From contig NZ_AUDR01000018.1 of the NCBI RefSeq assembly GCF_000425565.1, positions 1 to 64,000 of the forward strand: a stretch of 64,000 nt of DNA. Reading direction: 5' to 3'. Source of the stretch: Tepidiphilus margaritifer DSM 15129. GTDB taxonomy: Bacteria; Pseudomonadota; Gammaproteobacteria; Burkholderiales; Rhodocyclaceae. The stretch's first letter is position 1. Each line of letters begins with the position of its first letter. The translations under genes were made by a program, and so were the position numbers. The notes below the pieces were generated by a model. That model searched no databases and was not told the origin of the DNA. It saw nothing but the letters and a program-made list of their open reading frames with translations. This document shows positions 8,228-16,877 of the stretch, in pieces.

Positions 8228-8976
8228 GGACCTGGGCGCGCCTACTCTTGCCACTGGCAGGCTTCGCGGCTGCAGCGTTGCTGTGGGAAGCGGCGATCCT
8301 GGCGCTCGGCGCACGCGTGCCGATCGCAGCACAGTTCGCTCCGACCATGGCCCTTCGTACCTTGGCACGGCTGTGCGGGGAAGCGCTATGGTGGCATCAC
8401 CTCGCGATGAGCGTGCAGCGCGTACTCGTGGGTCTTGTGCTTGCTGCGCTCGTAGGAGTGCCACTTGGTCTGCTCGTGGGACTGTCGCGCTCCTTTGCTC
8501 GCGCCACGGGTCCCCTCTTCCAGTTCCTGCGTATGATCTCGCCCCTGTCGTGGATGCCAGTGGCTGTGATGCTGCTCGGTGTGGGCGATGCGCCAGTGTA
8601 CTTTCTGCTTGCCTTTGCCGCCGTCTGGCCCGTGCTGCTCAATACCGCAGCAGGGGTGGCGCAGCTCGAACGGGGCTGGCTCCTGCTGGCCAAGAGCCTG
8701 GCAGCCACGCCCTTCGAGACACTGACGCGCATCATCCTGCCCGGCATCTTGCCGCAGCTACTCACTGGCTTGCGCTTGGCGATCGGCGTAAGCTGGATCG
8801 TCCTGGTGCCCGCTGAGATGCTAGGTGTCGATGCCGGGCTTGGCTATTTCATTCTCGACGCCCGTGACCGTCTCGCCTATCACGAACTGATGGCGGCCAT
8901 CCTCGCCGTTGGAGCGCTAGGGGCCTTGCTCGACACCGCCGCTCAGCACCTACGTGTCAATGGCCGCCAGAACTGA
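8224..8976 (+). CDS. ABC transporter permease, nitrate/sulfonate/taurine family
   Basis: A 250-residue inner-membrane permease with about six hydrophobic segments and the binding-protein-dependent transport fold. The cytoplasmic EAA-type loop is visible around AKSLAATPFETLTRIILPGILPQ broken into its usual pattern, and EMLGVDAGLGYFI resembles the NrtB/SsuC C-terminal region. It starts with GTG overlapping the binding-protein stop. It completes a one-permease, one-ATPase importer, presumably homodimeric. It is the last gene of the operon and converges on guaA across 154 bases with no clear terminator. Confidence 0.9.
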   Translation: MRTWARLLLPLAGFAAAALLWEAAILALGARVPIAAQFAPTMALRTLARLCGEALWWHHLAMSVQRVLVGLVLAALVGVPLGLLVGLSRSFARATGPLFQFLRMISPLSWMPVAVMLLGVGDAPVYFLLAFAAVWPVLLNTAAGVAQLERGWLLLAKSLAATPFETLTRIILPGILPQLLTGLRLAIGVSWIVLVPAEMLGVDAGLGYFILDARDRLAYHELMAAILAVGALGALLDTAAQHLRVNGRQN

Positions 8977-9130
8977 TCCACGTTTGGCCAATAAAATTGC
9001 CCCAACTGTCAGGTCCCGGACGATTGTATTGATCCGCAACGTCGTGCATTATTCTTGGGTCGTGAGACGATGCGCGAGTCGATCGAATCGCCCGAGAGGC
9101 AAAAGTCATAAGGCGACACCAGTCCCCAAA
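8977..9130. other. intergenic region between permease and guaA
   Basis: These 154 bases separate convergent genes. I see no convincing stem-loop with T tract on either strand, no tRNA remnant and no credible small ORF. It is the right boundary of the accessory block. Confidence 0.5.
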
Positions 9131-10699
9131 TCACTCCCACTCGATCGTCGCCGGCGGCTTGCCGGAAATGTCGTAGACCACCCGGTTGACGCCGGCCACC
9201 TCGTTGATGATGCGGTGCGACACCTGGGCGAGCAATGCGTGCGGCAGCTCCGCCCAGTGCGCTGTCATGAAGTCCTGCGTCTGCACCGCGCGCAGGGCGA
9301 TCACGTGCTCGTAGGTGCGGGCGTCCCCCATCACGCCGACGCTACGCACCGGCAGGAACACGGCAAACGCTTGACTCACCTTGTCGTACCAGTCGGCGCG
9401 GCGCAGCTCGTCGATGAAAATCGCATCGGCCTGGCGCAGGGTGTCGGCGTACTCGCGCTTCACCTCCCCGAGGATACGCACCCCCAGCCCCGGTCCAGGG
9501 AAAGGATGGCGATAGACCATGTCGTGCGGCAACCCCAGGGCGATGCCCAGCTCCCGCACCTCGTCTTTGAAGAGCTCACGCAGCGGCTCGAGGAGCTTGA
9601 GGTTCAGGGTCTCGGGTAGCCCCCCCACGTTGTGGTGGCTCTTGATGCTCGCCGCCTTCTTCGTCTTGCCCCCGGCCGATTCGATCACGTCGGGATAGAT
9701 GGTACCCTGGGCGAGCCAGCGCGCACGCGGCAGCTTCGCCGCCTCTTCCTGGAAGACTTCGACGAAGATGCGCCCGATGATGCGCCGCTTCTGTTCCGGA
9801 TCGGCCACGCCGGCGAGCGCCGAGAGAAAGCGCTCGCTCGCATCGACAGGGATCACCTTCACGCCCAAATTGCGCGCGAACGTCGCCATGACCTGCTCGG
9901 CCTCGTTGAGGCGCAGCAGGCCGTTGTCGACGAAGACACACGTGAGCCGATCGCCGATGGCACGGTGGATGAGCGCCGCGGCGACCGACGAATCCACCCC
10001 GCCGGAGAGCCCCAGGATCACTTCCTCGTCACCGACCTGCGCCCGGATGCGGGCAATGGCCTCGCCGATGAAATCGGGCATGGTCCAGTCGCGTCCGCAG
10101 CCGCAGATCTCGTGCACGAATCGCTCGAGCATCTCCTTGCCCTTGAGCGTATGCGTGACTTCAGGGTGGAACTGCACACCGTAGAAACCGCGCGCCTCGT
10201 CGGCCATGGCGGCGATGGGGGTGGACTCGTTGCTGCCGATCACGGTGAAGCCCGGCGGCAACTCGACCACCTTGTCGCCGTGGCTCATCCATACCTCCAG
10301 CACCGCGTGCCCTTCCTCGTCGCGGCGATCGGCGAGCGATCCAAAGAGGCGGTTCGGGGCGGTGACGCGGACCTGGGCGTAGCCGAATTCGCGCTTGCCG
10401 CTCGCCGCTACTTTGCCACCCAGCTGCTCGGCCATGGTCTGCATGCCATAACAGATGCCCAACACCGGCACCCCCAGCGCAAAAACGATCTCGGGCGCGC
10501 GCCAATCGAGCGCCGCATAGGCCGAATTCGGCCCGCCGGAAAGGATGATGCCCTTGGGTGCGAAAGTGCGGATGAAGTCCTCGCCCACGTCGAAGGGATG
10601 GATCTCGCAGTAGACCTGCGCCTCGCGCACGCGCCGGGCGATGAGCTGGGTGAGCTGCGAGCCGAAATCGAGGATCAGGATCTTGTCGTGTCGGGTCAT
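9131..10699 (-). CDS. guaA: GMP synthase (glutamine-hydrolysing)
   Basis: A 522-residue enzyme converting XMP, glutamine and ATP to GMP, the final step of guanine nucleotide synthesis. The N-terminal class I glutamine amidotransferase carries the nucleophile Cys83 in GICYGMQ and the FHPEVTHT histidine/glutamate pair. The ATP pyrophosphatase domain has the PP-loop [10 protein letters not shown] (about 232). The C-terminal dimerisation domain ends in the family-typical KPPATIEWE. Length is normal. guaB lies only 7 bases upstream on the same strand, so the pair forms one IMP-to-GMP operon. Confidence 0.98.
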   Translation of the reverse strand: MTRHDKILILDFGSQLTQLIARRVREAQVYCEIHPFDVGEDFIRTFAPKGIILSGGPNSAYAALDWRAPEIVFALGVPVLGICYGMQTMAEQLGGKVAASGKREFGYAQVRVTAPNRLFGSLADRRDEEGHAVLEVWMSHGDKVVELPPGFTVIGSNESTPIAAMADEARGFYGVQFHPEVTHTLKGKEMLERFVHEICGCGRDWTMPDFIGEAIARIRAQVGDEEVILGLSGGVDSSVAAALIHRAIGDRLTCVFVDNGLLRLNEAEQVMATFARNLGVKVIPVDASERFLSALAGVADPEQKRRIIGRIFVEVFQEEAAKLPRARWLAQGTIYPDVIESAGGKTKKAASIKSHHNVGGLPETLNLKLLEPLRELFKDEVRELGIALGLPHDMVYRHPFPGPGLGVRILGEVKREYADTLRQADAIFIDELRRADWYDKVSQAFAVFLPVRSVGVMGDARTYEHVIALRAVQTQDFMTAHWAELPHALLAQVSHRIINEVAGVNRVVYDISGKPPATIEWE

Positions 10700-10706
10700 G
10701 GGATCC

Positions 10707-12212
<1,506 letters not shown>

Positions 12213-12530
12213 TCAGGGAGCCTTGCGCTCCTCGGGGTTTTTGTCACGAGACGTTCGGGCACGGCGCCGGCGTACCGTTTTCGGGTCGGCGATGAGTGGC
12301 CGGGTGAGTTCCAGCCGGTCGCCCTCGGCAAGGGGCGTCTCCGGCGGCACGAGCCGCCCGAAGAGACTGCAGGCGCACTCCCAACTTGGCCACAAATCCG
12401 GATGGCGCTCGAGGATCCCCGAGCGCAGCACGGCATCGCGCACCGTCGCCCCTTCAGGCAACACGAGCGATACGCGATCGATCACCCCCGGGGCGGGAGC
12501 GCAAACGAGCTCGATACGCAGTTCAGCCAC
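12213..12530 (-). CDS. rnfH: RnfH family ubiquitin-like protein
   Basis: A 105-residue protein of the RnfH (UPF0125) family, a small beta-grasp fold. The N-terminal MAELRIELVCA, the GATVRDAVLRSGI segment and DRLELTRPLIADP are characteristic. The C-terminus is a basic tail (about 84-100). Despite the name there is no rnf gene in the window. The family is most often found next to ratA, as here, where its start overlaps the ratA 3' end by 8 bases. Function is not settled. Confidence 0.88.
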   Translation of the reverse strand: MAELRIELVCAPAPGVIDRVSLVLPEGATVRDAVLRSGILERHPDLWPSWECACSLFGRLVPPETPLAEGDRLELTRPLIADPKTVRRRRARTSRDKNPEERKAP

Positions 12531-12966
12531 TGCCCTCCCCCTTGATCTGACGGGCCCGACGCACGAAGGCGTCGATGAAGGTGGCCGCGATGCGATTGAA
12601 CACCGGCCCGAGCACTTTCTCCAGCACGCGCGACGAGAATTCGTAGGAGAGGTCGAACTCCACGCGGCAGGCCTGTTCCCCCAACGGCACGAAACGCCAT
12701 TCCCCCTCCAGACGGCGGAAGGGCCCCTCCTTGAGGCGAATGTGCATGCGATGGGGGAATTCCTTGTCGTTGACCGTGGTGAAATGGGTTTTGATGCCGT
12801 GGAAATCCACGTGCAGTGTCGCCTCGGTGAGCGTATCCGTGCGCCGATGCAGCTCGACCCCGCCGCACCAGGGCAGGAATAGGGGATAATCCTCGCAGCG
12901 GTCGACGAGTTCGAACATCGTCTCCGCTGGTGAATCGATCAAGACGCGCTTGTGGACCTCGGCCAT
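12523..12966 (-). CDS. ratA: RatA/COQ10-type START-domain protein
   Basis: A 147-residue polyketide cyclase/START-domain protein. RAWFPW-like boundaries are replaced by the RatA-typical DRCEDYPLFLPWC (about 25-37), and the C-terminal GPVFNRIAATFIDAFVRRA helix is family-typical. E. coli RatA was described as blocking ribosome subunit association, while the eukaryotic relative Coq10 binds ubiquinone; which applies here is unknown. ATG 12966 is used; a GTG eight codons upstream would also be in frame. It is divergent from smpB and co-oriented with rnfH, the standard betaproteobacterial and gammaproteobacterial arrangement. Confidence 0.9.
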   Translation of the reverse strand: MAEVHKRVLIDSPAETMFELVDRCEDYPLFLPWCGGVELHRRTDTLTEATLHVDFHGIKTHFTTVNDKEFPHRMHIRLKEGPFRRLEGEWRFVPLGEQACRVEFDLSYEFSSRVLEKVLGPVFNRIAATFIDAFVRRARQIKGEGSG

Positions 12967-12991
12967 CGTGTGCTTTCGCCGGCTGCTCACC

Positions 12992-13008
12992 TATAATCGA
13001 CGATTCTA
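12992..13008. promoter_or_regulatory. facing -10 elements of smpB and ratA
   Basis: TATAAT (12992-12997) points toward smpB, and TAGAAT on the minus strand (ATTCTA, 13003-13008) points toward ratA, separated by five bases. They form a near inverted repeat around CGACG. RNA polymerase could bind only one at a time. No clear -35 is seen for either. Confidence 0.45.
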
Positions 13009-13035
13009 CCCCAGCACGTCACCGGAACGCCGTCC

Positions 13036-13482
13036 ATGAGCATCGTCGAAAACCGCAAGGCACGCCACGATTACTTCATCGAGGAGACCTTCGAGGCCGG
13101 CATCGAGCTGCAGGGCTGGGAAGTCAAGGCGATCCGTGCCGGCCGGGCGAACCTCAAGGAAGCCTACGTCATCGTCAAGGATGGCGAGCTCTTCCTGCTC
13201 GGCATGCACGTCACACCCCTTGCGAGCGCCTCGACCCACGTCCATCCCGACCCCACGCGCACGCGCAAGCTGCTGCTGCACCGGCGCGAGATCGACCGGC
13301 TCATCGGCCAGGTGGAACGCGCCGGCTACACGCTCGTGCCGCTCGATCTGCACTTCTCCCGCGGCCGCATCAAGGCCACGATCGGGCTTGCCAAGGGCAA
13401 GAAGCAGCACGACAAGCGCGAGGCCGAAAAAGAGCGCGACTGGTTGCGCGAAAAGGCCCGCTTGATGCGCGAGAAGCGCTGA
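13036..13482 (+). CDS. smpB: SsrA-binding protein SmpB
   Basis: A 148-residue trans-translation factor that binds tmRNA and delivers it to stalled ribosomes. The start ([20 protein letters not shown]), the [16 protein letters not shown] segment, the [15 protein letters not shown] loop and the basic, mostly disordered C-terminal tail are all canonical. Length is normal (about 150). The tmRNA gene itself is not in this window. Confidence 0.98.
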   Translation: MSIVENRKARHDYFIEETFEAGIELQGWEVKAIRAGRANLKEAYVIVKDGELFLLGMHVTPLASASTHVHPDPTRTRKLLLHRREIDRLIGQVERAGYTLVPLDLHFSRGRIKATIGLAKGKKQHDKREAEKERDWLREKARLMREKR

Positions 13483-13507
13483 TACGAAAGCCCACGCGGG
13501 CTTGCCG

Positions 13508-13513
13508 TATAAT
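13508..13513 (+). promoter_or_regulatory. -10 element (TATAAT) upstream of fabI
   Basis: A perfect TATAAT sits 36 bases before the fabI ATG. Where the -35 should be there is instead an inverted repeat, AAGCCC (13488-13493) / GGGCTT (13498-13503). It could terminate smpB or serve as a repressor site, since fatty acid genes are often regulated. Confidence 0.4.
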
Positions 13514-13548
13514 CGCCGCCACACGATAACTACGACGGAGCACACTCG

Positions 13549-14340
13549 ATGGGCTTTCTCGCCGGCAAGAAAATCCTCATCACCGGGATGATGAGCAACC
13601 GCTCGATCGCCTACGGCATCGCCAAGGCGATGTACCGCGAAGGCGCCGTACTCGCCTTTACCTACCAGAACGAACGCTTCGAGGAACGCATCCGCAAACT
13701 GGCCGCGGAATTCGACTCCGAGCTCGCCTTTCCGCTCGACGTCACCGACGACGCACAGATCGAGGGGCTATTCACGGCGCTGCGCCAGCACTGGGACGGG
13801 CTCGATGGCCTAGTGCACTCCATCGCCTACGCCCCCACCGAAGCGCTCGACGGCGATTTCCTCGACGGATTCACCCGCGAAGCCTTCCGCATCTCGCAGG
13901 AAGTGAGCGCAGCAAGCTTTCCCTTGCTCGCCAAGGCTGCCCGGCCGATGATGAAAGGTCGGAATGGCTCCTTGCTCACCCTCACCTACCTCGGCGCCGT
14001 GCGCACCATGCCCAATTACAACATCATGGGTCTGGCGAAGGCGAGCCTGGAAGCAGCGGTACGCTACATGGCCGCCTGCCTCGGCCCCGAAGGTACGCGC
14101 GTCAATGCCGTTTCGGCCGGTCCGATCAAGACGGTGGCCGCCTCGGGCATTGGTAGCTTCAGCAAACTCCTGCGCTTCAACGAGCACAACGCCCCGCTGC
14201 GGCGCAACGTCACGATCGAAGAGGTGGGCAACGCCGCCGCTTTCCTCTGTTCGGATCTGGCAAGCGGCATCACCGGCGAAATTCTTTACGTCGACGGCGG
14301 TTTCAATACTACCGCCCTCGGCAACCCCGAGCAGGAATGA
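13549..14340 (+). CDS. fabI: enoyl-[acyl-carrier-protein] reductase (NADH) FabI
   Basis: A 263-residue short-chain reductase catalysing the last step of each fatty acid elongation cycle, and the target of triclosan. [16 protein letters not shown] binds NADH. The FabI-type active site is Tyr147 (LTLTYLGA) plus Tyr157-x6-Lys164 in NYNIMGLAK. The C-terminal [14 protein letters not shown] is typical. Monocistronic, flanked by a palindromic promoter upstream and a convergent gene downstream. Confidence 0.97.
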   Translation: MGFLAGKKILITGMMSNRSIAYGIAKAMYREGAVLAFTYQNERFEERIRKLAAEFDSELAFPLDVTDDAQIEGLFTALRQHWDGLDGLVHSIAYAPTEALDGDFLDGFTREAFRISQEVSAASFPLLAKAARPMMKGRNGSLLTLTYLGAVRTMPNYNIMGLAKASLEAAVRYMAACLGPEGTRVNAVSAGPIKTVAASGIGSFSKLLRFNEHNAPLRRNVTIEEVGNAAAFLCSDLASGITGEILYVDGGFNTTALGNPEQE

Positions 14341-14349
14341 CGCGCATCC

Positions 14350-14370
14350 CCGCCGGGCTGGTCCCGGCGG
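14350..14370. terminator. hairpin between convergent fabI and the PpiD-like gene
   Basis: CCGCCGGG (14350-14357) pairs with CCCGGCGG (14363-14370) around a 5-base loop. It is strong and GC-only but has no T tract on either strand, so it may slow rather than fully stop both convergent transcripts. Confidence 0.4.
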
Positions 14371-14377
14371 CAGGTCG

Positions 14378-15967
14378 TCACGGTGCTGCGGTGAGCTCCT
14401 GCAGCGCCTCGCGCCGGATCACCACGGGGTGACGCGCTTCCAGCGTCTTCAGCCAGCCGCGCCACTCCACGTTGCCGATCACCGAGCGGATGCGCTCGCC
14501 GGCAAACTGCACCATCGGGTCGTCCGCCTGCAACTGCGGCTGACGTACGCCCTCGATGCGCACGAACCAACGATCTCCATTGGGGGCCTCCCACGCGAGA
14601 TGGCGCGGCCACGGCGGCGTCGCCTTGAAGATTTCGTCGACCAGCTCCGGCGGCAGAGCATTGGACGCCCGCGTGAGACTGCGTTTGGGTTGCCACGAGA
14701 GCTCGGGCACCGCCTCGCCCTTTTCCAGCCGCTCGAGCCATTGGGGTGCCCGCTCGCGCAGCCGCTCTCGCCCTAGTTCCCGCGCCAAATCTTGGGTCAC
14801 CCGCGCCCGAGCCTCATCGAAGGAAAGAGGCCGTGGCGGCACGTATTCGGCCACGCGCACCGCGGCGAGCTTGCCTGGAGCGAGTTCGATCGGCTCGAGG
14901 TTCTGCCCTCCCTGCGCTTGCGTCTCCTTGAGGGCGGAAATGAGTTTGTCGCTCTTCACGCCAGCGAGCTCGACTTCCTCCAGAGGCATGAGTGCAGTTT
15001 CATGGATTTTCAGGCCAAAACGCTCGGCCACGGGTTCGAGCCGATCGATCGCCTCGAACACGGCGTTCCCCAGTTCTTCGCGCACTTCCCCGTAGCGGCG
15101 ACGGGCTTGGCGGCTGCGCCAGGAATCGGCCAGCGCCTCACGCACCTCCTCGAAGGGCCGCACCTGCTGGGTGGCCGGATCGCGGAAGAGCTCCGGTGCC
15201 TGCTCGTAGAGCGCGCGCAGATCCGCCTCGCTCGGTGTGAGTCCCCGGCCGATCTCTTCTTCATCGACGAGCAGGTATTGCAGCCGCACCTTGGCAGGTT
15301 CGACGTAATGGGCTGCATTTTTTTCATAGTAGGCGCGCAATGCCTCCTCGGTCAAAGCGGCGGGGTCGGCCTCGTCGGCCGCGGCGCGCACCGCCACGCT
15401 CACCTCGCGCTCCTCGAGCTGCTGCGCCACGAGATGCAGCGTCTGCTCGCGCGGCACGATGGTCCCCTGTGCGATCGGTTCCACCAGGCGCTGCACCGCC
15501 AAATCCTGGGCGAGCATCGCCTCGAACGCCTTGGGCGTGAGCCCCTGCGCGCGCAGTACCGCCTCGTAGCGCGGATAGGAGAATTTTCCATCCTGCTGAA
15601 AAGCAGGAAAAGAAGCGATTGCCCGCTGCAAGGCTTCCGGCGTCACCACCACGCCCAAGCGAGCCGCTTCTGCCTGCACCAAACGGCGCTCGATGAGCTC
15701 GCGCAGCATCATCTCGACGAAAGCGGGATCGCGGGCGATGCGCGCGTCGAAATTTTCACCGAACCGTTGCCGCAATTGCGCCGTGCGCTCTTCCACCGCT
15801 CGGCGCAGCTCGGCCGTGGTCACGACCGCATCGCCCACCTTGGCCGCCTCCTGATGGTTGGGGCCGCCGGAAAAATAGCGCTCGATCCCGAAGAAGGCAA
15901 AGGGCAGGATCAGCAGCAGCAGGATACCTTGGGCGATGCGCCGCTTACGACGGATGACTTCGAACAT
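14378..15967 (-). CDS. PpiD-like periplasmic chaperone lacking the parvulin domain
   Basis: A 529-residue membrane-anchored protein resembling PpiD. It has a short cytoplasmic basic start (MFEVIRRKRR), one transmembrane segment (about 12-28), and a SurA-type N-terminal chaperone domain (about 40-235, VGDAVVTTAELRRAVEE onward). PpiD proteins then carry a parvulin prolyl isomerase domain of about 90-100 residues. Here the text passes from DLRALYEQAPELFRDP (about 249-264) directly to VRPFEEVREALADSWR (269-284), the part that normally follows the isomerase. No HILI, GGDLG or FGYHII motif is present. Total length is short for PpiD (about 620-640). It is probably a holdase without isomerase activity. 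ATG 15967 is preceded by AAGGGA. Confidence 0.82.
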   Translation of the reverse strand: MFEVIRRKRRIAQGILLLLILPFAFFGIERYFSGGPNHQEAAKVGDAVVTTAELRRAVEERTAQLRQRFGENFDARIARDPAFVEMMLRELIERRLVQAEAARLGVVVTPEALQRAIASFPAFQQDGKFSYPRYEAVLRAQGLTPKAFEAMLAQDLAVQRLVEPIAQGTIVPREQTLHLVAQQLEEREVSVAVRAAADEADPAALTEEALRAYYEKNAAHYVEPAKVRLQYLLVDEEEIGRGLTPSEADLRALYEQAPELFRDPATQQVRPFEEVREALADSWRSRQARRRYGEVREELGNAVFEAIDRLEPVAERFGLKIHETALMPLEEVELAGVKSDKLISALKETQAQGGQNLEPIELAPGKLAAVRVAEYVPPRPLSFDEARARVTQDLARELGRERLRERAPQWLERLEKGEAVPELSWQPKRSLTRASNALPPELVDEIFKATPPWPRHLAWEAPNGDRWFVRIEGVRQPQLQADDPMVQFAGERIRSVIGNVEWRGWLKTLEARHPVVIRREALQELTAAP

Positions 15968-16096
15968 GAGGCGAATTCCCTTCACGATGGGCGCGGCAAG
16001 GATACGACCGCGCAACGAACGGAGGATTATCGCATCAAAATTCCCCGAAGCGTCCGGATCATGGCGTACCGCCATCAGCCGGACGACGGGCTGGGC

Positions 16097-16102
16097 TATA
16101 AT
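16097..16102 (+). promoter_or_regulatory. -10 element (TATAAT) upstream of the DUF3579 gene
   Basis: A perfect TATAAT is 45 bases before the ATG at 16147, in the 179-base gap shared with the divergent PpiD-like gene. No -35 is recognised. The minus strand of the same gap has a GATAAT that could serve the PpiD-like gene. Confidence 0.4.
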
Positions 16103-16146
16103 TCCACTTTTCGCATGATGCCGGATCGACCCTCGACGGGCCTCCC

Positions 16147-16488
16147 ATGAAACCTACCGTGCGCAATTTCGTCATCGTCGGGCTCACTTCCTCAGGCAAG
16201 CGCTTTCGCCCCAGCGACTGGGCCGAGCGCCTGTGCGGCATCATGTCGCAGTTCGGCTCCGACCACAAGATGCGCTATTCGCCCTACGTCCAACCTGGCC
16301 CCGACGAAAACGGCGCCAAGACCGTGCGGGTCGACGCCCGGCTCTATGACGTCGAACCCCTCGCCTACCACTTCTTGCTCAATTTCGCCAAGGACAACGA
16401 CCTCCAGCTGCGTTTCCTCGACGAAGAAACGCCGCCCAACGACGAAGGGCGACAGGAAAAAGAAGGACAAGAAAAAGGCAGCCCCTGA
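16147..16488 (+). CDS. DUF3579 family protein
   Basis: A 113-residue protein matching the DUF3579 family, small cytoplasmic proteins known mainly from betaproteobacteria. Recognisable parts are IVGLTSSGKRFRPSDWAERL near the start and AKTVRVDARLYDVEPLAYHF in the middle, both with many charged and aromatic residues. The C-terminus is a Glu/Lys/Gly tail (about 93-113) with low complexity. Function is unknown. Its stop codon lies inside the loop of a bidirectional terminator shared with rpsT. Confidence 0.85.
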   Translation: MKPTVRNFVIVGLTSSGKRFRPSDWAERLCGIMSQFGSDHKMRYSPYVQPGPDENGAKTVRVDARLYDVEPLAYHFLLNFAKDNDLQLRFLDEETPPNDEGRQEKEGQEKGSP

Positions 16489-16498
16489 GCTGCCTTTT
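16473..16498. terminator. bidirectional terminator between DUF3579 gene and rpsT
   Basis: AAAAGGCAGC (16473-16482) pairs with GCTGCCTTTT (16489-16498) around a 6-base loop. A run of T ends the stem on the plus strand and, by symmetry, on the minus strand, so it can terminate both convergent genes. The TGA of the DUF3579 gene is in the loop. Confidence 0.8.
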
Positions 16499-16541
16499 CA
16501 TCGCCAAGGCATCGCCAAGGCGAAGGATCTTTGCCGATCCC

Positions 16542-16805
16542 TCAGCCGAGCGCCTTGATGCGCGCCATCAGCCGGCTCTTGTAACGGGAAGCGGCATTCT
16601 TGTGGATGATCCCTTTGCCGGCCATCGAATCGATCACACCCTGCGAAGCCTGGAAAGCGGCGAGCGCCTGCTGTTTGTCGCCCGTGGCGAGCGCTTGACG
16701 CACCGATTTGATGGCAGTACGCAGACGCGAGCGCAGGCTGCGGTTGTGCGCGCGGCGCTTGAGCGCCTGACGAGCGCGCTTGCGAGCTTGAGCCGTGTTG
16801 GCCAT
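16542..16805 (-). CDS. rpsT: 30S ribosomal protein S20
   Basis: An 87-residue, strongly basic helical protein with the S20 start [13 protein letters not shown] and the C-terminal [19 protein letters not shown]. It binds 16S rRNA during early 30S assembly. ATG 16805 is chosen over one three codons upstream because mature S20 starts with MAN. A good promoter precedes it, and murJ is divergent, as in many betaproteobacteria. Confidence 0.98.
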   Translation of the reverse strand: MANTAQARKRARQALKRRAHNRSLRSRLRTAIKSVRQALATGDKQQALAAFQASQGVIDSMAGKGIIHKNAASRYKSRLMARIKALG

Positions 16806-16836
16806 GTCCTTCAACCCCGAAATACTTGGAAGAAAC

Positions 16837-16842
16837 TATAAT
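16837..16842 (+). promoter_or_regulatory. -10 element (TATAAT) for murJ, overlapping the rpsT -10
   Basis: A perfect TATAAT 35 bases before the murJ ATG, overlapping two bases of the rpsT -10 box on the other strand (ATTCTA, 16841-16846). No -35 is recognised for murJ. Confidence 0.4.
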
Positions 16843-16869
16843 TCTAGCCTTTCCGCCATTTCGATGCAA
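16841..16869 (-). promoter_or_regulatory. sigma70 promoter of rpsT
   Basis: On the minus strand TTGCAT, a 17-base spacer and TAGAAT give a good sigma70 promoter with a leader of about 30 bases before the rpsT ATG. Its -10 overlaps the divergent murJ -10. Confidence 0.65.
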
Positions 16870-16877
16870 CCGACACG

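Noticed and set aside
12213-12530. rnfH as evidence of an Rnf electron-transport complex
   Set aside because: No rnfABCDGE gene is present; the gene is commonly found with ratA in genomes without Rnf.
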